A stretch of DNA of 27,751 bases from Fimenecus sp963624605 (GTDB taxonomy: Bacteria > Bacillota > Clostridia > Oscillospirales > Acutalibacteraceae): the NCBI GenBank assembly GCA_963624605.1, contig CAVFQD010000018.1, positions 1-27,751 of the forward strand, in the 5' to 3' direction. This document shows, piece after piece, positions 16,120 through 22,568 of this stretch. Position 1 is the first letter of the stretch; each line of letters begins with the position of its first letter. The notes beneath the pieces are model-generated. The model searched no databases. It saw nothing but the letters and a program-made list of their open reading frames with translations, and was not told the origin of the DNA. The position numbers and the translations under genes were made by a program.

Positions 16120-16148
16120 TTGCTTTTTAATACATCAAATAGTATAAT
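16120..16148 (+). promoter_or_regulatory. Promoter of the 16185-19423 operon
   Basis: TATAAT (16143-16148) with TTGCTT (16120-16125) 17 bp upstream, 36 bp before the TTG start. It diverges from the uppP promoter. Confidence 0.55.
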
Positions 16149-16184
16149 AAATTATCTGAGATATTGCCGAAAGGATGATATAAA

Positions 16185-17474
16185 TTGGCTGAAAAAACAA
16201 AACGCACAAATGAAGAAAAAGAACAGATAAAAAAATCAATCCGTACGGGACTGCTTGCGGCTATAGCATTGGCTGCGGTGGTTTGCGTTATCGTGTTTTA
16301 CTTCAAAACGGCGTCGGACGGCAATGAGCCGTCGGTCATTAAAGAGGATGTTAAGGACCTGAAAAGTATAACTCTTTCGGACAAGTCGCTTGCAATGCCG
16401 TATGTTACAACGGGCATAGACAAAATTGTCTACACTGCCGATTCGGCAGGCAATATCGTATTTTATGAATTTAACGGCACTGAATATGTCCAGACTGCCG
16501 AAACGGGAACGATAGATGTTAATGTTCCGCTGAGCGGTCAGCAGATTCCCGTCAAGGTGCATTATATTGAACGAGAAGGTAAATTTGCGGGCTTCGGCGT
16601 GTTTACATCGTCAAATTCGACTGATGTATATATTTATGATTTTATGCTTGTTAAAATTACAAATCTTCCGGCTGGTTACGAGCAGGACGGTAAGCTGCTT
16701 ATGCTTGCCAATACAGATATAGAAAATGTATATTCGTTAAATCCCCTCTGGGAGGAGGCTTATGTCGTTTCAAGAGACGGCTCGTCGGTTTCAAGGTTCT
16801 TTATCGAAAACAACCGTACGCTTGATATGAACGGCGCAATGCGTTCCGATTTCAGCACGGTAACGGACAAGGAGCTTTCAAGCACAACGGGAAACATTCC
16901 GTTTTTCTCGGCACGGTCATACGATACGCTCGGAGCGGCAACTGATATTTATGTTAAGACTCCCAAGGGAGAGAGTGAAGCGGTCAAGGGTGTGCTTGAC
17001 ACATATGCAAAGCCCACGGACGACGGCGGATTTATATTTGTTAAGGAAACAAACGGCGGATTTGAATTCGTGAAGTATCTCAACGGCACTCAGACAACGG
17101 TTTCGGAATTTTTCTCACAGTACGGTGAGGAATATATCAGAAGCGGAGACTATGTTCTCTGTAAGGAGGACGGAAGAATTTACACCACCTATGACGAAAC
17201 GGTTATCGAGCTTCCCGATTTTAAGATGAACCCGTCACAGTTCGTAATCACCTCCGACGGCAAGTATATCGTGCTTGCCGGTACGGTTACGAACGCAACG
17301 GATTATCAGATTTATATTTATAACACACAGACGAAAAAGGCAAAGACCTTTGCGGACTCGGATTTCTCGGTTCATTACAGCCTGTTCTGCCCGACAAACG
17401 AGACGGTTTGCTTCTACACGCAGAGCGCAAACGGCTATGATGAAAAAATTATAAATCTTGCGAAGATTGCCTGA
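16185..17474 (+). CDS. Unrecognised membrane-anchored extracytoplasmic protein
   Basis: The product is 429 residues. The start is TTG, chosen because AAAGGA lies 9 nt upstream. A charged N-terminus is followed by one membrane helix (about 21-40), and no lipobox is present. The rest should be outside the cell. It is rich in beta-strand-like alternations with repeated elements of the type VxxYxFNGTEY, DVYIYDFMLVK, YQIYIYNTQTKKA and SDGKYIVLAG, suggesting a beta-propeller-like fold, but I do not recognise a family. It is the first gene of an operon with a HAD phosphatase (8 bp downstream) and rarA. The context does not reveal its function. Confidence 0.8.
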   Translation: MAEKTKRTNEEKEQIKKSIRTGLLAAIALAAVVCVIVFYFKTASDGNEPSVIKEDVKDLKSITLSDKSLAMPYVTTGIDKIVYTADSAGNIVFYEFNGTEYVQTAETGTIDVNVPLSGQQIPVKVHYIEREGKFAGFGVFTSSNSTDVYIYDFMLVKITNLPAGYEQDGKLLMLANTDIENVYSLNPLWEEAYVVSRDGSSVSRFFIENNRTLDMNGAMRSDFSTVTDKELSSTTGNIPFFSARSYDTLGAATDIYVKTPKGESEAVKGVLDTYAKPTDDGGFIFVKETNGGFEFVKYLNGTQTTVSEFFSQYGEEYIRSGDYVLCKEDGRIYTTYDETVIELPDFKMNPSQFVITSDGKYIVLAGTVTNATDYQIYIYNTQTKKAKTFADSDFSVHYSLFCPTNETVCFYTQSANGYDEKIINLAKIA

Positions 17475-17482
17475 GGTGAAAG

Positions 17483-18142
17483 ATGAAAAACGGTTTTGAT
17501 ACGGTGCTTTTTGACTTTGACGGAACGCTTGTCGATTCGTCTGAGGGTATATTTAACAGCTTGATTTACGCCTTCCGAGCAGACGGCAAGGAGGCGCCCG
17601 ACAGGAAAATGCTCAGAAAATTTATCGGTCCGCCGATATACGAGAGCTTTAAGACTCTTTTCGGCTATGAGGACGATAAAATAGATTTTATGATTAAAAA
17701 GTACCGTGAGCGGTACAGCACAGAGGGCTATCTTGAAGCGAAATTTTATGACGGCATACCCGAGCTGCTCAAGGAACTTCATGAAAAGGGAATAAAGGTT
17801 GCCACGGCTTCCTCGAAGCCTACGGCGTTTATCACTAAAATGCTTGAAGTAAACGGACTTTCGGAGTATATAGATTATATCGGCGGCACGCTCTTTGACA
17901 ACAAGGAGCCGGGAAAGACGGGGATAATCAACAACGCCCTGCAACAGCTCGGCTGCACCGATAAATCAAAGGCTTTGATGGTCGGAGACAGAAAATTTGA
18001 CATTGACGGCGCAAAGGGCGCGGGAATAAAGACCGTTGCGGTGCTTTACGGCTTCGGCTCAAGAGAGGAATTTTCAGAGCACGGGGCGGAATACATAGCG
18101 GAAAATGTTTCGGATGTACGCAGAATAATTTTCGGAGAATAA
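17483..18142 (+). CDS. HAD-superfamily hydrolase, phosphoglycolate phosphatase (Gph/PpaX)-like
   Basis: The product is 219 residues. HAD motif I is FDFDGTLVDS with nucleophile D11 and acid/base D13. Motif II is ATASSKP (S110/S111), the motif III lysine is in KEPGK (about 141-145), and motif IV is GDRKFDID (168-175). The alpha-helical cap lies between motifs I and II (about 16-90), as in subfamily IA phosphatases such as phosphoglycolate phosphatase and pyrophosphatase PpaX. The substrate is not certain. A GAGGTGA site precedes the ATG. rarA begins 3 bp after the stop, so translation is probably coupled. Confidence 0.9.
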   Translation: MKNGFDTVLFDFDGTLVDSSEGIFNSLIYAFRADGKEAPDRKMLRKFIGPPIYESFKTLFGYEDDKIDFMIKKYRERYSTEGYLEAKFYDGIPELLKELHEKGIKVATASSKPTAFITKMLEVNGLSEYIDYIGGTLFDNKEPGKTGIINNALQQLGCTDKSKALMVGDRKFDIDGAKGAGIKTVAVLYGFGSREEFSEHGAEYIAENVSDVRRIIFGE

Positions 18143-18145
18143 AAT

Positions 18146-19423
18146 ATGTCATCACCTTTAGCAGACAGAATAAGACCCGAGACAATAGAAGAAATGGTAG
18201 GACAAAGGCATCTCCTTGCAGAGGGTATGCCTTTGAGAAATATTATCGAGTCGGGTTCGTTGCCGAATATGATATTTTACGGTCCGTCGGGTACGGGCAA
18301 GACGACTCTTGCAAGAATAATCGCAAAAAAGACCAACAGGAAGCTTCACAAGCTCAACGGAACAAATGCTTCCATTGCGGATATAAAGGAAATTGTTGCG
18401 GAACTTGACACTCTTGCCGCACCGAACGGGATTTTGCTCTATCTTGACGAGATACAGTACTTCAACAAAAAGCAACAGCAGTCGTTGCTTGAATATATCG
18501 AGAGCGGAGCGATAACGCTGATTGCTTCGACAACGGAAAATCCGTATTTTTATGTTTATTCGGCAGTGCTCAGCCGTTCAACGGTTTTTGAGTTTAAGTC
18601 CGTGACGGCAGAGGAAATAGTTCCTGCGGTAAAGAGAGGCTTTGATTACCTGTCCTCGGAGAGCGGGATTAAAGCAAGGCTCGGAGACGGCGTTTGCGAG
18701 CACATTGCTTCGGCTTGCGGCGGAGATGTCAGAAAATCGCTTAACTTTGTCGAGCTTTCGTATCTGTCGGCAAATGTAAAGGACGGGGCAAAGGATATTA
18801 CGCTTGAAACCGTCGAAGCGCTCACGCAGAAGAATTCGTTCAGATACGATAAGGACGGAGACGAGCACTATGATGTAATTTCTGCTTATCAAAAGTCGAT
18901 GCGAGGCTCGGATGCGAATGCGGCGCTGCATTATCTTGCAAGGCTTCTCACGGCAGGGGATTTGGCGTCTGCGACAAGACGGCTTATGGTCTGTGCGTGC
19001 GAGGATGTCGGACTTGCATATCCGCAGATAATTCCGATTGTTAAGGCGGCGGTCGATATAGCCTTGCAGGTAGGATTGCCCGAGGCGAGAATACCTCTTG
19101 CCGATGCAGTTATACTTGTATGCAATTCTCCGAAATCAAATTCGGGCGAAGCGGCAATTGACGCGGCTATGGCGGATGTGCAAAACGGTAATTTCGGCAG
19201 AATACCCCGTCAGCTTCAGAATATGCACTATGACGGCGAGGACAATAAAAACAAGGGTCAGTTTTATCTGTATCCCCACAATTATCCGAACCATTATGTC
19301 GAGCAGCAATATTTGCCCGATGTGATAAAGGATGCACAGTATTATGTGCCCGGCGAGAACAAAAACGAGCAGGCGGCAAAGGAATATTGGAATGCAATTA
19401 AGAGCAAAAATAAAAATAAATGA
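18146..19423 (+). CDS. rarA: Replication-associated recombination protein A (RarA/MgsA), AAA ATPase
   Basis: The product is 425 residues. Family start LADRIRPETIEEMVGQRHLL, Walker A GPSGTGKT (46-53), Walker B LLYLDEIQYF (D101, E102), sensor 1 STTENP (about 128-133), and an arginine finger region near LSRST. The C-terminal tetramerisation part contains CEDVGLAYPQ and the conserved YLYPHNYPNHYVEQQYLPD. It acts at stalled replication forks. It is the last gene of the operon. I see no terminator between its stop and the tRNA-Ser promoter, so read-through into the tRNA is possible. Confidence 0.96.
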   Translation: MSSPLADRIRPETIEEMVGQRHLLAEGMPLRNIIESGSLPNMIFYGPSGTGKTTLARIIAKKTNRKLHKLNGTNASIADIKEIVAELDTLAAPNGILLYLDEIQYFNKKQQQSLLEYIESGAITLIASTTENPYFYVYSAVLSRSTVFEFKSVTAEEIVPAVKRGFDYLSSESGIKARLGDGVCEHIASACGGDVRKSLNFVELSYLSANVKDGAKDITLETVEALTQKNSFRYDKDGDEHYDVISAYQKSMRGSDANAALHYLARLLTAGDLASATRRLMVCACEDVGLAYPQIIPIVKAAVDIALQVGLPEARIPLADAVILVCNSPKSNSGEAAIDAAMADVQNGNFGRIPRQLQNMHYDGEDNKNKGQFYLYPHNYPNHYVEQQYLPDVIKDAQYYVPGENKNEQAAKEYWNAIKSKNKNK

Positions 19424-19431
19424 GATTTTAA

Positions 19432-19460
19432 TTGACAAAAGGCGCAGAATATGGTAATAT
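19432..19460 (+). promoter_or_regulatory. Strong promoter of tRNA-Ser(UGA)
   Basis: TTGACA (19432-19437), a 17-bp spacer and TAATAT (19455-19460), 14 bp before the tRNA 5' end. Confidence 0.8.
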
Positions 19461-19474
19461 TATCTACGCTCTAC

Positions 19475-19563
19475 GGAGAGATACCGAAGTGGTTATAACG
19501 GAACGGTCTTGAAAACCGTCGTACGGCAACGTACCGTGGGTTCGAATCCCACTCTCTCCGCCA
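19475..19563 (+). tRNA. tRNA-Ser (anticodon TGA)
   Basis: A class II tRNA of 89 nt. The acceptor GGAGAGA pairs with TCTCTCC, the anticodon arm ACGGT-CTTGAAA-ACCGT gives TGA, the long variable arm is GTACGGCAACGTAC, and the T-arm is GTGGG-TTCGAAT-CCCAC. The discriminator is G and CCA is encoded. Confidence 0.96.
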
Positions 19564-19574
19564 CAAGGGCAGAT

Positions 19575-19600
19575 GCTATACGGACTTCCGTATAGCGTTT
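19575..19600 (+). terminator. Hairpin after tRNA-Ser(UGA)
   Basis: A 9-bp stem, GCTATACGG / CCGTATAGC (19575-19583, 19588-19596), with an ACTT loop and the tail GTTTGTT. The U-tract is modest, so it may be a weak terminator and the next tRNA may share the transcript; I see no clear promoter between the two. Confidence 0.65.
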
Positions 19601-19635
19601 GTTCAAAATTAAATAACTTATAAAATAAGTTACCT

Positions 19636-19726
19636 GCGGAAGTACTCAAGTTGGTGACGAGGCGCCCCTGCTAAGGGCGTAGGTCGGGAAACCGGCGCGA
19701 GAGTTCGAGTCTCTCCTTCCGCGCCA
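19636..19726 (+). tRNA. tRNA-Ser (anticodon GCT)
   Basis: A class II tRNA of 91 nt. The acceptor GCGGAAG pairs with CTTCCGC, the anticodon arm CGCCC-CTGCTAA-GGGCG gives GCT, and the T-arm is GAGAG-TTCGAGT-CTCTC (19699-19715). CCA is encoded at 19724-19726. Its 3' end from 19705 on is the start of a 97-bp sequence that recurs at 19889. Confidence 0.95.
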
Positions 19727-19801
19727 GAAAAGGTATCAAGGATTTTCCCTTGATACCTTTTCTTTGTGTATATTGAAATGAAAGGGGAGAGACTCGAACT
19801 C
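19705..19801 (+). repeat. 97-bp direct repeat, copy 1 (tRNA-Ser 3' end + terminator + inverted T-arm)
   Basis: This copy begins in the T-loop of the functional tRNA-Ser(GCU). It runs through the acceptor, CCA and terminator and ends with GGAGAGACTCGAACTC (19786-19801). That end is the exact reverse complement of 16 bases of the same tRNA's T-arm (19701-19716). So the tRNA T-arm and an inverted copy of it frame the terminator. The same 97 bases recur at 19889-19985. Confidence 0.9.
19727..19765 (+). terminator. Terminator of tRNA-Ser(GCU)
   Basis: It begins directly after CCA. A perfect 15-bp stem, GAAAAGGTATCAAGG (19727-19741) with CCTTGATACCTTTTC (19748-19762), has a 6-nt loop and is followed by TTTGT. 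A second identical copy lies at 19911-19949 inside the second 97-bp repeat. Confidence 0.85.
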
Positions 19802-19888
19802 ATAGTCCATCTTTTTGCGAAGCGAAGCGGAGAAAAAAGGGACAAAAAATGGGAAGGTTTGCGAAGCAAACAGACAGGGCTTGCCCTG
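19802..19888 (+). repeat. Hairpin-rich insert between the two 97-bp repeats
   Basis: 87 bp with three stem-loops. The first is GTCC-AT-CTTTTT ... AGAAAAAAGGGAC (19805-19843), turning around GCGAAGC. The second is GTTTGC-GAA-GCAAAC. The third is GACAGGGC-TT-GCCCTGTC at the right edge, running into the second repeat. No ORF or promoter is credible. The first hairpin has a close relative, in the opposite orientation, inside each 163-bp unit downstream. Confidence 0.75.
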
Positions 19889-19985
19889 TCGAGTCTCTCC
19901 TTCCGCGCCAGAAAAGGTATCAAGGATTTTCCCTTGATACCTTTTCTTTGTGTATATTGAAATGAAAGGGGAGAGACTCGAACTC
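19889..19985 (+). repeat. 97-bp direct repeat, copy 2 (tRNA-Ser 3'-end fragment)
   Basis: Identical over 97 bases to 19705-19801, offset 184 bp. It contains only the T-loop-to-CCA end of the tRNA, so it is not a functional tRNA gene; the terminator and inverted T-arm are intact. Immediately right of it, GATATGGTTTTGTCGG is a diverged copy of the sequence that follows the inverted T-arm in each 163-bp unit, so the two repeat systems meet exactly at a T-arm. Confidence 0.9.
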
Positions 19986-20013
19986 GATATGGTTTTGTCG
20001 GTAAAAATAAAAA

Positions 20014-20502
20014 GCAGACAAACTAAATGTTCATCTGCTTTTTGGTGCGAGAGACGAAACCTGAACGGCTCGCTTCGCTTGCCGTTCACGGCAACGATTG
20101 TATGTCCCTTTTGCTTCGCAAAAGATGGACTGTCGGGTTCAAGTCCCGATATAGCTTTGTCGATAAAAAATAAAAAGCAGACAAACTAAATGTTCATCTG
20201 CTTTTTGGTGCGAGAGACGAAACCTGAACGGCTCGCTTCGCTTGCCGTTCACGGCAACGATTGTATGTCCCTTTTGCTTCGCAAAAGATGGACTGTCGGG
20301 TTCAAGTCCCGATATAGCTTTGTCGATAAAAAATAAAAAGCAGACAAACTAAATGTTCATCTGCTTTTTGGTGCGAGAGACGAAACCTGAACGGCTCGCT
20401 TCGCTTGCCGTTCACGGCAACGATTGTATGTCCCTTTTGCTTCGCAAAAGATGGACTGTCGGGTTCAAGTCCCGATATAGCTTTGTCGATAAAAAATAAA
20501 AA
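20014..20502. repeat. Three identical 163-bp tandem units derived from the tRNA-Leu 3' region
   Basis: Units at 20014-20176, 20177-20339 and 20340-20502 are base-for-base identical. A partial fourth (20503-20545) runs into the real tRNA-Leu gene. Read on the minus strand each unit holds CGTCTCTCGCACCA (tRNA-Leu 3' end; plus-strand positions 20043-20056, 20206-20219, 20369-20382) and the tRNA-Leu terminator hairpin with its U-tract. These are followed by about 22 AT-rich bases, an inverted T-arm CGGGACTTGAACCCG (20134-20148, 20297-20311, 20460-20474), a GTCC-AT-CTTTTGC-GAA-GCAAAAG-GGAC hairpin, and GAACGGC...GCCGTTC. There is no credible ORF. Confidence 0.95.
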
Positions 20503-20531
20503 GCAGACAAACTAAATGTTCATCTGCTTTT
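20491..20531 (-). terminator. Terminator of tRNA-Leu(GAG)
   Basis: On the minus strand AAAAAGCAGA ... TCTGCTTTTT forms a 10-bp stem with a 15-nt loop, followed by ATTTTTT. It begins right after the tRNA CCA. The hairpin is repeated at each 163-bp step to the left; only this copy is next to an intact tRNA. Confidence 0.8.
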
Positions 20532-20615
20532 TGGTGCGAGAGACGGGACTTGAACCCGTACGGGATTACCACACGCCCCTCAAACGTGCGCGTCTGCCGA
20601 TTCCGCCACTCTCGC
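20532..20615 (-). tRNA. tRNA-Leu (anticodon GAG)
   Basis: A class II tRNA of 84 nt on the minus strand. The acceptor GCGAGAG pairs with CTCTCGC, the anticodon arm is CACGT-TTGAGGG-GCGTG, and the T-arm is ACGGG-TTCAAGT-CCCGT. CCA is encoded. It converges on tRNA-Ser(GCU) across the repeat field. Confidence 0.94.
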
Positions 20616-20648
20616 ATATTCAGTTCGTCGTTCCTCGCGACGAATGAT

Positions 20649-20677
20649 ATTATAGCAAAGTGCGGGGAAACTGTCAA
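20649..20677 (-). promoter_or_regulatory. Strong promoter of tRNA-Leu
   Basis: On the minus strand TTGACA (20672-20677), 17 bp, and a perfect TATAAT (20649-20654), 33 bp before the tRNA 5' end. Confidence 0.85.
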
Positions 20678-20705
20678 CACTTTTTCCGAAAAACTTTTTA
20701 TTTTT

Positions 20706-21701
20706 TCAGAAAAGTATAACATTGTCGATTTGCGGTACATCAATGTTGAAATTTGTCGCCGTGGTTTTTGAAACATATATCGCAAAAGCAATATCCGTGT
20801 CAACGGGTATGTCCGCCGGTTTTGTTCCGCGAAGTATTTCGTCTGCGTCAGATGCCGCATTATAGCTTAAATCCTTGACCGGAGAGGCGGTAGAGGCGAG
20901 GACTCCGCTTTCAATACAGCCGATATTTGACGAGAATACGAATTTTGAGCTTGCGGAAGCTGCGGAAACAATGCCTGCTGCCGCATTTTTGAGCTCTTCA
21001 TCACCCGTGAGATAAATTGCATCGTTGCGCGTGAGAACATCCGAAACTATTGAATCAATTGAGTCAATACCGTCGAGTGTAACCTGTTCTACTGTAAACA
21101 AATCGTCCGTAAGATATTTTACAACGCTGTCCTTTTCGGCAATCGATTTTTCATTGTTCATACATATAACCGCAACCTTTGAAACATCGGGCGTCAGAAT
21201 TCTGATGTATGAAAGTAAGGTGTCGTTTGATGTGTTGCTTACGGTGCCCGTCATATTCTTGTCGGGAGCGTCAAGGCTTGAAGTAAGACCCAGTCCGACA
21301 GGGTCGCTAACTGCCACGAAAACGGTCGGTACGGTACAGCCGCTTGCCGCAACAGCCGAGGCGCATTTGTCGCCTATGGCAACTATAATGTCGTAATCGG
21401 CGTTTGCAAGCGACACCGTTGCCTGCGAGAGCTTGTCCTCGCTTCCCTGTGCATTTTTGATGTCGAATTTCATCTTTGCTTCATCATATCCGAGAAGTCT
21501 CATCCTTTTTATAAAGGTCTGGCGCAGCTCGCTTGTAAAGCTGTCGTTGTCAAACTGAACTATCGCCGCCTTGAAGGATGAATCCGAGTCGTGCGGACTG
21601 TCGGTTGTGCTTTCGTTTGTCGATGTGCTTCCCGAGCATGCGGAAAACAAAAGCGTTATCGCAAGCAGCAGGCATACTGCCGTTAAAAAAGTTTTTTTCA
21701 T
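20706..21701 (-). CDS. ABC transporter substrate-binding lipoprotein, ABC_sub_bind (TrpX-like) family
   Basis: 331 residues from the ATG at 21701, chosen because AGAGG precedes it and the N-terminus then is a proper lipoprotein signal (MKKTFLTAVCLLLAITLLFSAC, C22 lipidated). An upstream in-frame ATG at 21746 would add 15 residues before the signal and lies within the promoter. The mature part fits the periplasmic-binding type I fold of ABC_sub_bind proteins: KAAIVQFDNDSFTSELRQ, YDIIVAIGDKCASA, TVFVAVSDPVGLGL, NMTGTVSNTS. Relatives bind aromatic amino acids or unknown ligands. No permease or ATPase gene is next to it, which is unusual for the family. Confidence 0.87.
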   Translation of the reverse strand: MKKTFLTAVCLLLAITLLFSACSGSTSTNESTTDSPHDSDSSFKAAIVQFDNDSFTSELRQTFIKRMRLLGYDEAKMKFDIKNAQGSEDKLSQATVSLANADYDIIVAIGDKCASAVAASGCTVPTVFVAVSDPVGLGLTSSLDAPDKNMTGTVSNTSNDTLLSYIRILTPDVSKVAVICMNNEKSIAEKDSVVKYLTDDLFTVEQVTLDGIDSIDSIVSDVLTRNDAIYLTGDEELKNAAAGIVSAASASSKFVFSSNIGCIESGVLASTASPVKDLSYNAASDADEILRGTKPADIPVDTDIAFAIYVSKTTATNFNIDVPQIDNVILF

Positions 21702-21734
21702 ATTGAATAACCTCTGATATATAATACTCAATAA

Positions 21735-21763
21735 ATTAAAACACAATAGGGGCGTTTTGTCAA
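21735..21763 (-). promoter_or_regulatory. Promoter of the ABC_sub_bind lipoprotein gene
   Basis: On the minus strand TTGACA (21758-21763), 17 bp, TTTAAT (21735-21740), 33 bp before the chosen start. Its position supports the downstream ATG at 21701 as start. Confidence 0.75.
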
Positions 21764-21786
21764 TTAAACAGCCGTCTAAATTCTAA

Positions 21787-21815
21787 TTGTAATTTTTTTC
21801 CTTATATAGTATAAT
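21787..21815 (+). promoter_or_regulatory. Promoter of the yhhN-mscS-rmuC operon
   Basis: TTGTAA (21787-21792), 17 bp, TATAAT (21810-21815), 30 bp before the start codon; it diverges from the lipoprotein promoter. Confidence 0.65.
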
Positions 21816-21845
21816 AAAAATATCATCAAGGGGGAGGCACAGGTT

Positions 21846-22556
21846 ATGTATTCATCATTATTCTATTTTGCACTGTTGGCAATAGGTGTGGCAGCAACTG
21901 CGGTGTTCCTTGTTTTGCGTGTTAAAAAGGGCGGAATTGCAGCTTTGTACTCCAAGGCTGTGGCAAGCTGTTGCTTTATTGCAACCGCCATTGCCGCAAC
22001 AAACAGAAACAGAGTTTTTCTGGAATTCGGCTCGCTGATTCTTGCGGGACTTATTCTCGGAATGTTGGGCGATATATGGCTTGACCTGAAGTGGATATAT
22101 CTTCAGGATAAGGACTCATACCTCTATGCGGGCTTTATTTCGTTTTTACTCGGACATTTATGCTTTATAACCGCGATTTTCAGAAGTGCTCCGTGGAATT
22201 CGTTTTCAATTGTTATGTCGCTTGTACTTGCGGTCGTAATCGGTCTGATTGCCTTGCTTATGGAAAAGCCGATGAAGATGAAATACGGCAGCTTCAAGCT
22301 GATAGTTTTTCTTTATTCCTGTACGCTTGCGCTTACGATGACATCGTCGATTATGACGGCGTATGTTACACATTTCAGATCTGTCGCGTGGATTGTAATG
22401 TCGATAGGCGCAATTTTCTTCCTGCTTTCAGATTTGGTTCTTTCCGGAATGTATTTTGCCGAAAACAAGAACACAAAGGGCAATATTATATTGAACCATA
22501 CGCTTTACTATGCCGCACAGTTTTGTATGGCGGCAACGATACTGTTTATTAAATAA
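21846..22556 (+). CDS. YhhN family (lysoplasmalogenase-like) membrane protein
   Basis: 236 residues with about seven to eight membrane helices. The YhhN/TMEM86 signature residues are visible: LILGMLGDIWLDL (near 70-82), FLLGHLCFI (near 100-108), GAIFFLLSDLVLSGMYF (near 188-204) and LYYAAQFCMAAT near the end. Characterised relatives cleave the vinyl-ether bond of lysoplasmalogens; plasmalogens occur in many anaerobic Clostridia, so that activity is plausible but unproven here. A GGAGG site lies 8 nt before the ATG. mscS starts 12 bp after the stop. Confidence 0.85.
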   Translation: MYSSLFYFALLAIGVAATAVFLVLRVKKGGIAALYSKAVASCCFIATAIAATNRNRVFLEFGSLILAGLILGMLGDIWLDLKWIYLQDKDSYLYAGFISFLLGHLCFITAIFRSAPWNSFSIVMSLVLAVVIGLIALLMEKPMKMKYGSFKLIVFLYSCTLALTMTSSIMTAYVTHFRSVAWIVMSIGAIFFLLSDLVLSGMYFAENKNTKGNIILNHTLYYAAQFCMAATILFIK

Positions 22557-22568
22557 AGAGGCTTTGCA

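Noticed and set aside
19889..19910. Second tRNA-Ser(GCU) 3' end considered as a tRNA gene
   Set aside because: Only bases from the T-loop to CCA are present; the rest of the tRNA is replaced by hairpins.
20134..20148. T-arm in each 163-bp unit considered as a further tRNA gene
   Set aside because: Only a T-stem-loop is present; no matching acceptor, D-arm or anticodon arm can be found upstream in the same orientation.
19736..20189. Open frames across the tRNA repeat field on both strands
   Set aside because: They translate tRNA ends, terminators and hairpins (the familiar GAEGETRTLAPVSRPT type of false protein) and repeat with the DNA.
20014..20545. Repeat array considered as CRISPR
   Set aside because: The whole 163-bp unit is identical, with no variable spacers and no short constant repeat, and no cas genes are in view.
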